Below, piece by piece: positions 33,366 to 41,382 of a DNA stretch of 64,000 nucleotides; the stretch's first letter is position 1, and every line of letters starts with the position of its first letter. Source of the DNA: Nonomuraea thailandensis. GTDB taxonomy: Bacteria; Actinomycetota; Actinomycetes; Streptosporangiales; Streptosporangiaceae. The translations under genes were made by a program, and so were the position numbers. The notes below the pieces were generated by a model. The model ran no database searches. It saw only the letters and a program-made list of their open reading frames with translations, and was not told where the DNA came from. The DNA lies in NCBI RefSeq assembly GCF_024172165.1, contig NZ_JAMZEB010000002.1:9522501-9586500 (forward strand). Direction: 5' to 3'.

Positions 33366-33806
33366 TTAGAGGCTAAGCCCAACGATGTGAACACCATCAT
33401 GTTCTCGCACTGCGGGCTTGCCGTCGCTGGTCATGGCGTCAATAACGCGGACAGCGAACGCCTGGACAGACAATGCGCGCGCTTCATCTGCAGTCACCCA
33501 GCGAAAGGCTTTTGATTCCTCGGATGCTGTAAGAGACCCTCCTACGGCATGACAGCGAAAGACGAGTGCGACGATACCGTGCTTCATGTTCTTATATACG
33601 CCGGTAAGTAGCTCCGGCTCGATCTCAAGCCCCGTCTCCTCCCGTACTTCGCGCCGGAGTCCACTAACAATGTCTTCATTCAGCTCAAGGACCCCTCCCG
33701 GCGCTTCCCAATGACCGTTGTCGCGACGCTGGATGAGCAACGCCCTACCTTGATCGTCTACGATGACGCCAGCGACGCTCACTGAGTGACGCGAGTCCTG
33801 ATTCAT
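33366..33806 (-). CDS. Nudix hydrolase, Pif-like
   Basis: A 146-residue Nudix protein. The Nudix box GGVLELNEDIVSGLRREVRE plus ETGLEIE is complete, with all metal-binding glutamates, and VAGVIVDDQGRALLIQRRDN is the typical first sheet. It diverges from the GntR regulator gene across 75 bp, a pairing that recurs in AICEs. In pSAM2 the Nudix protein Pif confers transfer immunity between donor cells, so a similar role is plausible. A nucleotide-pool role is the alternative. Confidence 0.82.
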   Translation of the reverse strand: MNQDSRHSVSVAGVIVDDQGRALLIQRRDNGHWEAPGGVLELNEDIVSGLRREVREETGLEIEPELLTGVYKNMKHGIVALVFRCHAVGGSLTASEESKAFRWVTADEARALSVQAFAVRVIDAMTSDGKPAVREHDGVHIVGLSL

Positions 33807-33881
33807 GGCAATCCTTAGCGACTAGAAGCTAGCTAGACTCCAAGCTAGTACACGTATGTACGAGTGGAGGAGTTGACTTAC
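33807..33881. promoter_or_regulatory. Divergent Nudix/GntR control region
   Basis: Seventy-five bp between divergent starts contain dense palindromes, CTAGCTAG and the near-palindrome GTACACGTATGTAC, and GGAGGAG, which is the ribosome-binding site of the GntR gene. Autoregulation by the GntR protein is likely. Confidence 0.5.
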
Positions 33882-34664
33882 ATGGACTTCAGCATGCCTG
33901 GTCTCGATCCGGCATCAGACCGCCCCGTGTTCAAGCAGATCGCTGACCACCTTCGCGAGGCGATTGAGCGAGGGAGTCTAGAGCCCGGAGCCAAGGTGCC
34001 GTCCGAAGCCACACTGATGGCGCACTACGGCGTAGCGCGCATGACTGTCCGGAGCGCCCTCCAGCTTCTCCAGAGTGAAGGCTTGACCGTTGCAGAGCAT
34101 GGGCGTGGCGTGTTTGTCCGTTCACGTCCGCCAGTTCGCCGGCTGGCGTCGGACCGCTTCGCTCGACGCCACCGGGACCGCGGCAAGGCCGCCTTCATCG
34201 TGGAGACGGAGGAGGCAGGAGGCAAACCTTCAGTCGATTCCATCCAGATCAGCGAGATGGATGCGTCGGCCGACGTGGCGAAGAGACTAGGTCTGGCCGC
34301 GCAAGACAGGGTCGTTGTGCGTTCCCGTCGCTACTTGATCAACGGCCATCCGGTCGAGACAGCGGTTTCCTACCTGCCTGCCGCTATTGCCGGCGGAACG
34401 CGGATCGCCGAGCCTGACACAGGACCAGGGGGGATCTACGCCCGCCTGGAGGAGATGGGCTATCGGTTGGATCACTTCGACGAGGAGATCAAGGCGCGGA
34501 TGCCTCTCCGTGAAGAGGTTAAGGCTCTGAAGCTTGCGCCCGGCACGCCGGTCTTTCACCTCGTTAGGACAGCTTTTGCCGAAGATGGCAGGGCTGTAGA
34601 GGTCTGCGACACCGTGATGTCGAGCGACGCCTATGTGCTCTCCTACCAACTTCCTGCGAGATAG
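33882..34664 (+). CDS. GntR-family (HutC/UTRA) regulator of element 3
   Basis: A 260-residue regulator. The winged helix is FKQIADHLREAIERGSLEPG, VPSEATLMAHYGVARMTVRS, LLQSEGLTVAEHGRGVFVRS. The UTRA domain follows (VVRSRRYLINGHPVETAVSY, GIYARLEEMGYRLDHFDEEI). ATG at 33882 is chosen because GGAGGAG ends 9 bp before it; the frame is open to GTG 33864. It corresponds to KorSA/Imp-type repressors that keep AICEs quiescent. Its probable operators flank the gene on both sides. Confidence 0.88.
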   Translation: MDFSMPGLDPASDRPVFKQIADHLREAIERGSLEPGAKVPSEATLMAHYGVARMTVRSALQLLQSEGLTVAEHGRGVFVRSRPPVRRLASDRFARRHRDRGKAAFIVETEEAGGKPSVDSIQISEMDASADVAKRLGLAAQDRVVVRSRRYLINGHPVETAVSYLPAAIAGGTRIAEPDTGPGGIYARLEEMGYRLDHFDEEIKARMPLREEVKALKLAPGTPVFHLVRTAFAEDGRAVEVCDTVMSSDAYVLSYQLPAR

Positions 34665-34668
34665 CGCT

Positions 34669-34736
34669 TGACTCCTCTAGACGAGTCTGCGATACATGAA
34701 TCAGAACTCCTCTAGTCGAGTAGTCGCCTAGGCGAG
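34669..34736 (+). promoter_or_regulatory. Promoter with repeated operators downstream of GntR gene
   Basis: TTGACT (34669-34674) and GATACA (34692-34697) are 17 bp apart. Between them lies GACTCCTCTAGACGAGTC (34671-34688). A second copy, ACTCCTCTAGTCGAGT, is at 34707-34722, and the palindrome TCGCCTAGGCGA at 34725-34736. Two nearly identical palindromes over a promoter fit binding sites for the GntR repressor, controlling the transfer operon that begins with the WhiB-like gene. A 14-bp palindrome GCGGCTTAAGCCGC lies a little further on. Confidence 0.65.
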
Positions 34737-34926
34737 AACGATGCGTACAGCCCAAAAGACCCCTAGGAAGGCGGCTTAAGCCGCGCGCCGAGGGCTGTGG
34801 CGCCTGCTGCTTGCCACAACTTCATTCGGGTCACCGCCTCCCACCGAAAAGGCGGTCGCGTGGGGCGTCGATCCCACGCCTTTTGCAGTCCGACTGCCCG
34901 AGGCGCACCAACCCGAAGGGATCGCG

Positions 34927-35322
34927 ATGAAGCCGCCCGAAACGTTCACCGCACAAGATCACGCTTACGACAGGGCACAGTCCCGGCTGGTCCGGGATGC
35001 CGCCCGCGGTTATCAGGCGTTGCTGACCTCGGTCACCGAGGGCATGCCGCGTCACCTGGTCGAGCAGGCCGCATGCCGGTTCGACCCCGAACTGCACGCT
35101 GGCCCCGACGTCTTCACCGAGGAGTCCACCGACGCCCGTGCCGCCCGCGAGCAGGTTGCCCGTGAGGTGTGCGCCGAGTGCCCGGTGTGGGCCTCGTGCC
35201 TGTTCTACACCCTCGACGCGCGCCCCGAGGCGGGTGTGTGGGCGGGCTTGACCTCTGACGAACTCGACGCGTTCGCCCGCGGACAGGGTGCCTCGACGCC
35301 CACACCGCGCGAAGCGGCCTGA
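34927..35322 (+). CDS. WhiB-like (Wbl) iron-sulfur regulator
   Basis: A 131-residue Wbl-family protein. Its four cysteine ligands are in QAACRFDPELH and EVCAECPVWASC, followed by the G-V-W-A-G turn (EAGVWAGLTSDE). Wbl proteins bind a 4Fe-4S cluster and modulate sigma-factor activity; they occur only in actinobacteria and their phages or plasmids. Here it is the first gene after the repeated-operator promoter, so it is probably an early product on derepression of element 3. ATG at 34927 fits the usual length. Confidence 0.88.
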   Translation: MKPPETFTAQDHAYDRAQSRLVRDAARGYQALLTSVTEGMPRHLVEQAACRFDPELHAGPDVFTEESTDARAAREQVAREVCAECPVWASCLFYTLDARPEAGVWAGLTSDELDAFARGQGASTPTPREAA

Positions 35323-35353
35323 CGGCTCCCGCCGCAAAGTCGGTGATGGACTC

Positions 35354-35737
35354 GTGAGCCGTATTCGTGCCCGTTTCTGGGACCCGACCGGCCGGCGCTA
35401 CGCGCTGCCCACGTGGCCGTGGCGGATGGCGCCGCCACACCTGCTCACTCTGCGCCAGCTCACCGCCGCCGGTCTTCGGCCCGGCGGACAGGACGTGCAG
35501 GGTCAGGTGTTGTGGTGCTCGCGCCGCTACCGCGCCCCCGGTGGTGTCCGGGTCGCGTTCCTGTACGACGTGCGCCTGGCCCTGCCCAAGCGCACCCCGA
35601 CCGTCCGGCAGCGTGCCGCGCTGGCCAAGGCGAACGCCGCGCGCCGGACCTGCCCCGAGTGCCTGCGCGATGTCGGCTACGTACTGTCGCGCCGCCTCGG
35701 CACCTGTAACGACTGCGCCGAGCAGGCCGCCGCCTGA
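35354..35737 (+). CDS. RRQRL-type zinc-binding AICE protein
   Basis: A 127-residue protein with DPTGRRYALPTWPWRMAPPH, then LTLRQLTAAGLRPGGQD, the region that gives the RRQRL-motif family its name (here L-R-Q-L). Near the C-terminus CPEC and CNDC knuckles predict zinc binding. The family is common in AICEs beside WhiB-like and SpdB-like genes; its function is unknown. The GTG start at 35354 has only a weak GGTGATGGA upstream. Confidence 0.72.
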   Translation: MSRIRARFWDPTGRRYALPTWPWRMAPPHLLTLRQLTAAGLRPGGQDVQGQVLWCSRRYRAPGGVRVAFLYDVRLALPKRTPTVRQRAALAKANAARRTCPECLRDVGYVLSRRLGTCNDCAEQAAA

Positions 35738-35834
35738 CCGGCCTTCCGTCCACCTCGTAAGCGGTCCCCGGCCAGTGGTCGCAACACCGGTCGGGGACCT
35801 CAATCTGCCCCCGCTACTGAAGGAGATCCAGACT

Positions 35835-36803
35835 GTGAACCCGAACCCTACCGAGCCGGCCAACCCACCGCCCGCCCCGCCGGGTGGCGCGGTGGCCGCG
35901 GGCCTGGCCACGCGCCGGGTCGCCATCGCCGTCGTGTCGGTCATCGCCGGCGTGGCCGCCTACGTCAGTTTCCGCCACCAGCACGGCCTGGCCATGACGG
36001 CAGGCGAGCCGGTCGCGACGGCGTGGACGCTGCCCATCCTGATCGACGGCGTGATCATCATGGGCTCGCTCGTCATGCTCGACGCCTCCCGCCGTGGCGA
36101 CAAGGCGCCGTGGCTGGCCCGCCTCGCGCTGATCGCCGGCGCGGTCGCTACTCTCGCGGCGAACGTCGCGCACGGCTGGTCCGGCGGCCTGGCATCCAGC
36201 CTGATCAGCGCGGTCGCGCCGATCGTGCTCGTGGTCGCCTACGAGTTGCTGATGGGCATGCTCCGGCGCACCCCGCGCCCGGTCACCGCACCCGCCCCCG
36301 GGGCCGCGTCTGAGGCCGCGTCTGAGCCGGTCGAGGACCACGCCGACCAGGAGGCCGCCGAGCAGGTCGAGCCGACGCCGGCTGTGGCCGGTACGGTGGA
36401 GGAGGCCGCCCGGCTGGCCTACGAGGCGAGCGTGCTGGCCCGTGAGCCGTTGTCGGAGCGCAAGCTGTCCGACCGGTTCAAGCTCACCCGTACCGCTGCC
36501 CGGTCCATCATCGGCGCCCTGGTTGACGATCTGGTCGTGACCACGCTGCGGATGCAGGGCAAGCCGCCGCACCCGGACCATCTGATCGACCGGTTCGGCA
36601 TCACCGAGCGGCGCGCGGTCGAGCTCATCAACGCCCGGCTGGCCGAGTGGCCCGCCGAGCCCGTCGAGGACACCGACCAGGCCGGCGCCGAGCCGGTCGC
36701 CGAGGAGATTCCCCGCCCCGTCCGCTGGGGTGACCGCGTTGTTCCGGTGCATCACGAGGTGCCCACGCTCACGTCCGGCAACACCGTAGGAGGTGCCGCA
36801 TGA
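35835..36803 (+). CDS. DUF2637 membrane protein, SpdB-like
   Basis: A 322-residue protein. The first half has about four membrane helices (VAIAVVSVIAGVAAYVSF, TLPILIDGVIIMGSLVML, LALIAGAVATLAANVA, LISAVAPIVLVVAYELLMGM), typical of DUF2637. The cytoplasmic second half has a helix-turn-helix-like pair (LSERKLSDRFKLTRTAARSI and LIDRFGITERRAVELINARL). Such proteins act in plasmid spread (Spd) within mycelium. GTG at 35835 follows AGGAG at 9 bp. It leads a run of overlapping genes into the TraB-like gene. Confidence 0.8.
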   Translation: MNPNPTEPANPPPAPPGGAVAAGLATRRVAIAVVSVIAGVAAYVSFRHQHGLAMTAGEPVATAWTLPILIDGVIIMGSLVMLDASRRGDKAPWLARLALIAGAVATLAANVAHGWSGGLASSLISAVAPIVLVVAYELLMGMLRRTPRPVTAPAPGAASEAASEPVEDHADQEAAEQVEPTPAVAGTVEEAARLAYEASVLAREPLSERKLSDRFKLTRTAARSIIGALVDDLVVTTLRMQGKPPHPDHLIDRFGITERRAVELINARLAEWPAEPVEDTDQAGAEPVAEEIPRPVRWGDRVVPVHHEVPTLTSGNTVGGAA

Positions 36804-37048
36804 TGGCCCGCAAGTACACCACCAAGCACAAGATCGGCCCCGACTTCGGCAGCGTGCTCGTGCTGGTCGCGATCGTCGGGCTGGTCTGGCTGCTGTTCGG
36901 TTGGTCGCCGGTCGCGTTCGGGTTGACGCTGGCCTGCGTCGTGATCGTCCTGACCGCCGTCGAGGCCGCCGTGTTCCCCCGGCACCGCAGCATCCGGCGC
37001 CTGATCGGCCGCGCGTCTCGCCGGGCTGGTAAGCGCGAGACGCGCTGA
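36800..37048 (+). CDS. Small membrane protein (spread-related)
   Basis: An 82-residue protein with two hydrophobic helices (VLVLVAIVGLVWLLFG and VAFGLTLACVVIVLTAVEAAVF) and a basic C-terminus (RRLIGRASRRAGKRETR). AGGAGG lies 7 bp upstream, and the start overlaps the previous stop in ATGA. Its position in the Spd-Tra operon suggests a role in intramycelial spread. No domain name is recognised. Confidence 0.65.
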   Translation: MMARKYTTKHKIGPDFGSVLVLVAIVGLVWLLFGWSPVAFGLTLACVVIVLTAVEAAVFPRHRSIRRLIGRASRRAGKRETR

Positions 37049-37269
37049 TGAACGGCGCCGGCGACATCGCCACCCTGGCCCGGATGGCGGCCATGCTCGC
37101 GGTCGCCTATGTGCTGGCCGCGCTGACTCTGCTCGGGCACGTGATCGTCCTGGTGGTCGGCGCCCTCGACGCGCTGGCCACCTCGTATGTGGGCCTGCCG
37201 CGGCTGGCCTACCTGCTGCACCGCTTCGCCGAGATCGTGCGGGAGACCGCGCGGGAGGAGAACTTGTGA
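37048..37269 (+). CDS. Small membrane protein (spread-related)
   Basis: A 73-residue protein dominated by one or two hydrophobic helices (MAAMLAVAYVLAALTLLGHVIVLVVG) and an amphipathic acidic C-terminus (YLLHRFAEIVRETAREENL). The start abuts the previous stop codon and its stop overlaps the next start (GTGA). Like its neighbour it is probably a spread accessory protein. Confidence 0.62.
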   Translation: MNGAGDIATLARMAAMLAVAYVLAALTLLGHVIVLVVGALDALATSYVGLPRLAYLLHRFAEIVRETAREENL

Positions 37270-37745
37270 GCAACAACGGCATCTTCATCAACGAAGAGGG
37301 ATCTTCCGGCAGGACGGCTGGCTACGACACCTCATACCGCGGTGCGTCGAACGGCAGTACGGCCTCATCGTCCGGCAGGGGCCGTGTCCCCGAGCTGGCC
37401 ATGATTCCGTGGTCCGGGCCGCGTTCCATCACCGACTACGCCCGCGTCGGCCGCGGCTTGTGCCGTGAGCTCGGCGAGGAGTTCGCGATGGGCTCCGATG
37501 AGCTGTACGCGGTGCTGATCCGCTCGTTCAAGGGTCACCCGCTGCTGGCCATGGTCGGCGCCCCGGATGTGCGCCGGCGCGCCAGGCGGGTCGTCAAGCG
37601 GCTCAAGCGCGCCGCCGAGCTGCAGCGCGGGGCGGGGGTGGAGCTGGTGAAGTTCCACGCCCAGTTCCGCAAGGAGTTCGTCGACATCCTGCCCCAGGCC
37701 AATCCCGAGAAGCGCAAGAGCGCCTTCAACTGGGAGGACGACTAA
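37266..37745 (+). CDS. Conserved protein upstream of the TraB-like translocase
   Basis: A 159-residue soluble protein. The N-terminal 45 residues are low-complexity (Ser/Gly/Asn rich); the rest is helical and basic (RRRARRVVKRLKRAAELQRG). No motif identifies it. The stop overlaps the start of the translocase gene (TAATG), so it is coupled to it and probably assists transfer. Confidence 0.62.
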   Translation: MSNNGIFINEEGSSGRTAGYDTSYRGASNGSTASSSGRGRVPELAMIPWSGPRSITDYARVGRGLCRELGEEFAMGSDELYAVLIRSFKGHPLLAMVGAPDVRRRARRVVKRLKRAAELQRGAGVELVKFHAQFRKEFVDILPQANPEKRKSAFNWEDD

Positions 37746-39799
37746 TGCCCGCACGCACCAACAGCGGTCGCGAGCTCGCCACCGCCACGATCGAAGAATC
37801 GAGCATGTCCAAGGTGGCTGCCAAGGGCGTGTCCAAGCTGCTCACGCTGGTCACTCCGTGGGTCGTGGGCCTGTTCGGCTTCGGCCTGGCCGCCGCGCTG
37901 CACTTCATCCTCTACAGCCCCGAGGCGATCGGCGCCTGGTCCAGCGTGGTCACCGTCTGCGTGATCATCCTGACCGGCGTCACCTACGGCACCTCACACG
38001 CGCGCGGCCCGTGGGGCAAGACCCACACCACCGCCTCGACGTTCCTGGCCGGCGTCTGGACCGTGGCCGTGGTCAACCTCGGCCCCTGGCACCCGGTGCT
38101 GTGGCGGCTCGGCGTCGTCGGGGGCATCACCATGGCGCTGTCATGGAACATCCGCTCCGTCATCCGCCTCAAGGGCTGGGACGAGCCCGGCACCGCCACC
38201 GACCCGCTGTCGTTCCTGTTCGGCCGCGGCGCCGAACGGGCCGGCATGAAGGAGGTCGAGGCCCGCACGGTCAAGGCCACCGCACACAAGGTCGAGGGTG
38301 AAGTGCAGTTGGACCACGGCCGGCACACCGCCGATGACCTGCAGAAAAAGGTCGCCTACATCGAGTCGGGGATCCCGCTGCCGCCGGGCAGCATCACCAC
38401 CGCGATCGACCCGGACGACGCCTCCAAGGCCAAGGTCACCATCAGCGACCCGCGGGTGATGAAGCGCCCGATCCCCTGGCCCGGCGCCTCCCGCCCCGGC
38501 GGCTCGGTCGCCGAGCCGGTCCGCGCGGGCCTGTGGCAAGACCTCGACGAACTCGCATACACGCTGGTGGGGCACCACCTACAGGTGATGGGGCAGACCG
38601 GCTCCGGTAAGAGCATCGGCGGCGCCTGGAACCTGCTCGGCGAGCTCATCACCCGCTACGACGTCGCCATCTTCGCCGGCGACATCACCAAGGGCAATCA
38701 GACTCTCGGCCCGATGCGCGAATCCCTGCACCGGTTCGAGACGTCCAAGCCCGGCGTCAAGGCGATGCTCGCCGACCTGCAAGCCCAGATCAAGCCGCGC
38801 ACCAACTACCTCGCGGGCAAGGGCCTGCAGAAGTGGGTCAAGGGCTGCGGCCTGACGTACTGGATCGTGTGGCTGGAGGAGTTCCCGGACATCTTCGACG
38901 CCCTGTCCGACGCCGAGCAGGAACGCTTCCTGTCCATGCTCAAGGCGATCCGGTCGGCCGGCGGCACGATCGTCATGTCGTTGCAGCGCTCGGACTACTC
39001 CCAGATGCCCACCCTGGCCCGCGGCCAGTTGGCCAAGATGTGCTTCGGCGTGGACTCCCCGGCCGATGCCTCGTTCGGGCTGTCGGAACGGCAGCAGGAC
39101 GCCGGCGCCCGGCCCGAGCTGTGGACCAACGCCCAACCCGGCATGGCCTACCTGGATGCCCCGTCCATCCCGGACGAGCGGATCGCGATGCCGCTGCGCA
39201 CGTTCGCGTGGGGCATGAAGGGCGACCGCTTCGACGACGAGGCCGCCAACCAGGCGATGCGGGAGCACGCGGCCCGCTGGCCGGCCGCCGACAAGAAGGT
39301 GGACCCGACCACGGCCCGCCTGGCGCTCCTGGATGGCGGCACGCACCCGCGCGCCACCTGGCCCGTCGAGTTGGAAGAACCCCACCAAGCCGACCCCGAC
39401 CAGAACGAGGACGACGATGAGGAGGTGCGGAACGTGGCCGCCGAGTACCTGGCCACCGACGACCCCGACCCGGACGTCATCGGCGACCTCGACGACGAGA
39501 TCCCCGACCTGCCGGACGGACAGCCGCCGCTGACGTTCGCGCCGCCCGAGCAGCGCATGACCCCGCAGCAACGCGGAGAAGCCCTGTTGGGGCGGCTGCA
39601 AGAGCTGTGGGACGACGGCGCCCGCGACTTCTCCTCCGGCGACCTCAAGCCGCTGTGGCAGAGCACGGACATGTCCCGCGCGTGGTGCCAGAAGCAGCTC
39701 AAGCGGCTGCTCGCGGCCGGCGTGCTCGGCGGCTACGACGACGAAGCCCAGCGCTACCTGATGCCTGAGCGGCCCGAGATCCGGGAGGAGGCGGCCTGA
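37745..39799 (+). CDS. TraB-like FtsK/SpoIIIE transfer translocase
   Basis: A 684-residue protein. Several N-terminal membrane helices (VVGLFGFGLAAALHFIL, VVTVCVIILTGVTYG, LGVVGGITMALSWNI) are followed by the motor with Walker A GQTGSGKS at about 281-288 and Walker B YWIVWLEEFPDIFD at about 374-387. A long acidic linker (NEDDDEE, DDPDPDVIGDLDDE) leads to a C-terminal winged-helix-like domain (FSSGDLKPLWQSTDMSRAWC), the counterpart of the TraB domain that binds 8-bp TRS repeats. It should pump double-stranded element DNA to the recipient. Candidate binding repeats lie 0.5 kb downstream. Confidence 0.9.
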   Translation: MPARTNSGRELATATIEESSMSKVAAKGVSKLLTLVTPWVVGLFGFGLAAALHFILYSPEAIGAWSSVVTVCVIILTGVTYGTSHARGPWGKTHTTASTFLAGVWTVAVVNLGPWHPVLWRLGVVGGITMALSWNIRSVIRLKGWDEPGTATDPLSFLFGRGAERAGMKEVEARTVKATAHKVEGEVQLDHGRHTADDLQKKVAYIESGIPLPPGSITTAIDPDDASKAKVTISDPRVMKRPIPWPGASRPGGSVAEPVRAGLWQDLDELAYTLVGHHLQVMGQTGSGKSIGGAWNLLGELITRYDVAIFAGDITKGNQTLGPMRESLHRFETSKPGVKAMLADLQAQIKPRTNYLAGKGLQKWVKGCGLTYWIVWLEEFPDIFDALSDAEQERFLSMLKAIRSAGGTIVMSLQRSDYSQMPTLARGQLAKMCFGVDSPADASFGLSERQQDAGARPELWTNAQPGMAYLDAPSIPDERIAMPLRTFAWGMKGDRFDDEAANQAMREHAARWPAADKKVDPTTARLALLDGGTHPRATWPVELEEPHQADPDQNEDDDEEVRNVAAEYLATDDPDPDVIGDLDDEIPDLPDGQPPLTFAPPEQRMTPQQRGEALLGRLQELWDDGARDFSSGDLKPLWQSTDMSRAWCQKQLKRLLAAGVLGGYDDEAQRYLMPERPEIREEAA

Positions 39800-39800
39800 G

Positions 39801-40289
39801 GTGGACCCGCTGCGCTTCACCCCCGGCCAGTGGCGCGCCCTGCGCTACCTGGCCACCTACAGCGCCAGCGCGGCCCGCGTCGGCTTCCGCGCCTCCCAGA
39901 TATGGGAGCGCACCGGCGTCACCGGAGATGAGCTCGTGGAGCTGGCCGGCCTCGGACACGTGGCCGGACGGCTGCACGGCAGCACCACCCCGCCCACGCC
40001 CGGCATCGCCATCACCGCCCGCGGCAACCCGAAACTGCGCATCCACCTCACCAAGCCCGGAAAGAAGGCGGCACACGAGATCGCGCCGGCCTGGCGCGTC
40101 GTCGAACTGCTGCGCGACCGCCACCCCCTCACAGCCGACGACGTCGAGAACGACGCCGGCGTGCCCAGCGACACGCTGACCCGCCTCGACACGCTCGGCT
40201 TCCTGCACCGCGAGCTCAACGAGGCCGAACAGGTGCTGTTCTCGCTCACGCAGAAAGGGCGCCAGTACGCCGAGCCGCACAGCGCGTAG
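39801..40289 (+). CDS. Winged-helix-like hypothetical protein
   Basis: A 162-residue protein following the translocase stop by one base, with a GTG start. It has alternating helices with LTKPGKKAAHE and a C-terminal LTADDVENDAGVPSDTLTRL helix-turn-helix-like segment followed by LGFLHRELNEAEQVLFSLTQ, a plausible wing. It may bind the GTGCCAC repeats just downstream, but this is only suggested by position. Confidence 0.6.
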   Translation: MDPLRFTPGQWRALRYLATYSASAARVGFRASQIWERTGVTGDELVELAGLGHVAGRLHGSTTPPTPGIAITARGNPKLRIHLTKPGKKAAHEIAPAWRVVELLRDRHPLTADDVENDAGVPSDTLTRLDTLGFLHRELNEAEQVLFSLTQKGRQYAEPHSA

Positions 40290-40337
40290 CGCGCACGGCT
40301 GCGCGTGAGTGCGAGCGCCAGCCCTTTTCGATCTTCC

Positions 40338-40505
40338 TGCCACGGGTGCCACCCGAGGGGTGCCACACCCCTGTCACGCCCGGTGCCACGAGGGTGCCAC
40401 ACCCCTGCCACGGGGGTGCCACGGCAGGTGCCACGCTCCGTGGCACCCCTCCTGACCTGTAACCCTCCCCCCGACCCCCCGCCCGTGGCAGGGGCGGGGT
40501 GCCAC
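40338..40505. repeat. GTGCCAC iteron cluster (possible oriV or clt/TRS)
   Basis: Seven exact GTGCCAC copies (40346, 40360, 40383, 40394, 40416, 40428, 40499), two TGCCAC half copies (40338, 40406) and inverted GTGGCA copies (40440, 40485). A longer unit GGGTGCCACACCCCTG occurs three times (around 40358, 40393, 40498). All lie in the 274-bp gap between a winged-helix gene and ssb. Iterated short repeats in such a gap mark replication origins or TraB recognition loci. Confidence 0.75.
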
Positions 40506-40563
40506 ACCCCTGCCCCGAACCCCTTCACCGATCCTCTCGACGATCTCGGAAGGAAGACCCGCC

Positions 40564-41043
40564 ATGTCCGGCGAGACCACGATCACGATCATCGGCAATC
40601 TGACCGACGACCCCAAGCTCAACTACACGCAGAACGGCGTCGGGGTGGCCAGCTTCACCATCGCCTCCAGCGCCCGCGCCTACGACAAGAGCGTCGAGCA
40701 GTGGAAGGACGGAGAGGTCCTGTTCATGCGCTGCTCGGCGTGGCGCGACCTCGGGGACCACGTCGCCGAGTCCCTGACCAAGGGCACCCGTGTCATCGCC
40801 TCCGGCCGGCTGCGCCAGCGCACCTACGAGACCGGCGACGGAGACCACCGCACGGTCATGGAGATGACCGTGGACGAGATCGGCCCATCGCTGCGCTTCG
40901 CCACCGCCAAACCGCAGAAGGCCGCCCGCACCGGCAGCAACGGCCACGGCAACGGCGCACCCGCCGACCCGTGGGCAAGTGCCGCCCCCATGGGCGACAA
41001 GCCGTCGTTCCGCACCGGCCTCAGCGACGAGCCCCCGTTCTAG
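40564..41043 (+). CDS. ssb: Single-stranded DNA-binding protein
   Basis: A 159-residue SSB. The OB fold is recognisable from ITIIGNLTDDPKLNYTQNGV, VASFTIASSARAYD, FMRCSAWRDLGDHVAESLTK and ASGRLRQRTYETGDG. A disordered Gly/Ala/Pro tail ends in the acidic tip DEPPF, the usual partner-binding end. It coats single strands during element replication. GGAAGG precedes the ATG. It is the first gene of the replication module that continues with the methyltransferase, primase-polymerase and DUF3631 genes. Confidence 0.93.
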   Translation: MSGETTITIIGNLTDDPKLNYTQNGVGVASFTIASSARAYDKSVEQWKDGEVLFMRCSAWRDLGDHVAESLTKGTRVIASGRLRQRTYETGDGDHRTVMEMTVDEIGPSLRFATAKPQKAARTGSNGHGNGAPADPWASAAPMGDKPSFRTGLSDEPPF

Positions 41044-41157
41044 ATCCTTCCAACATGACCACGTGGGCGCATGCGGCCTCGACGACAAGCCGCCAAGCAC
41101 AACCGTCGAGGCCGCCCGCCCGCTCCCCGAACATGACGAGAAAGGGCACCTACAAGC

Positions 41158-41382
41158 ATGACAGCCACCGCCCCGAGCGGCCACCGCATCTACCAGGGGC
41201 TTGTGTCCCTGGACTGGCACAAGAAACGCGAGCACTGGGGCGGGGGACGCCGCCGCCCGTGCCGCTTCTGCCACCGCTTGTGCTTCCTGCTCGACGACGA
41301 CCGGCATCCCGTCCACAAGATCTGCCTCGAACGGGCGCTGACCGCCTCACTGGCCCAGGGCGAAAGGCGGGCCGCGGCATGA
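41158..41382 (+). CDS. Small zinc-finger-like protein
   Basis: A 74-residue basic protein. CRFCHRLC near residue 35 and a later H-K-I-C supply cysteines and histidines for one zinc site. The stop overlaps the methyltransferase ATG (ATGA). Similar short proteins are common between ssb and primase genes in actinobacterial elements; no function is known. Confidence 0.6.
   Translation: MTATAPSGHRIYQGLVSLDWHKKREHWGGGRRRPCRFCHRLCFLLDDDRHPVHKICLERALTASLAQGERRAAA

Noticed and set aside
40338..40505. GTGCCAC cluster as a CRISPR array
   Set aside because: Units are 7 bp with irregular spacing and inverted copies; there are no spacers of constant length and no cas genes.
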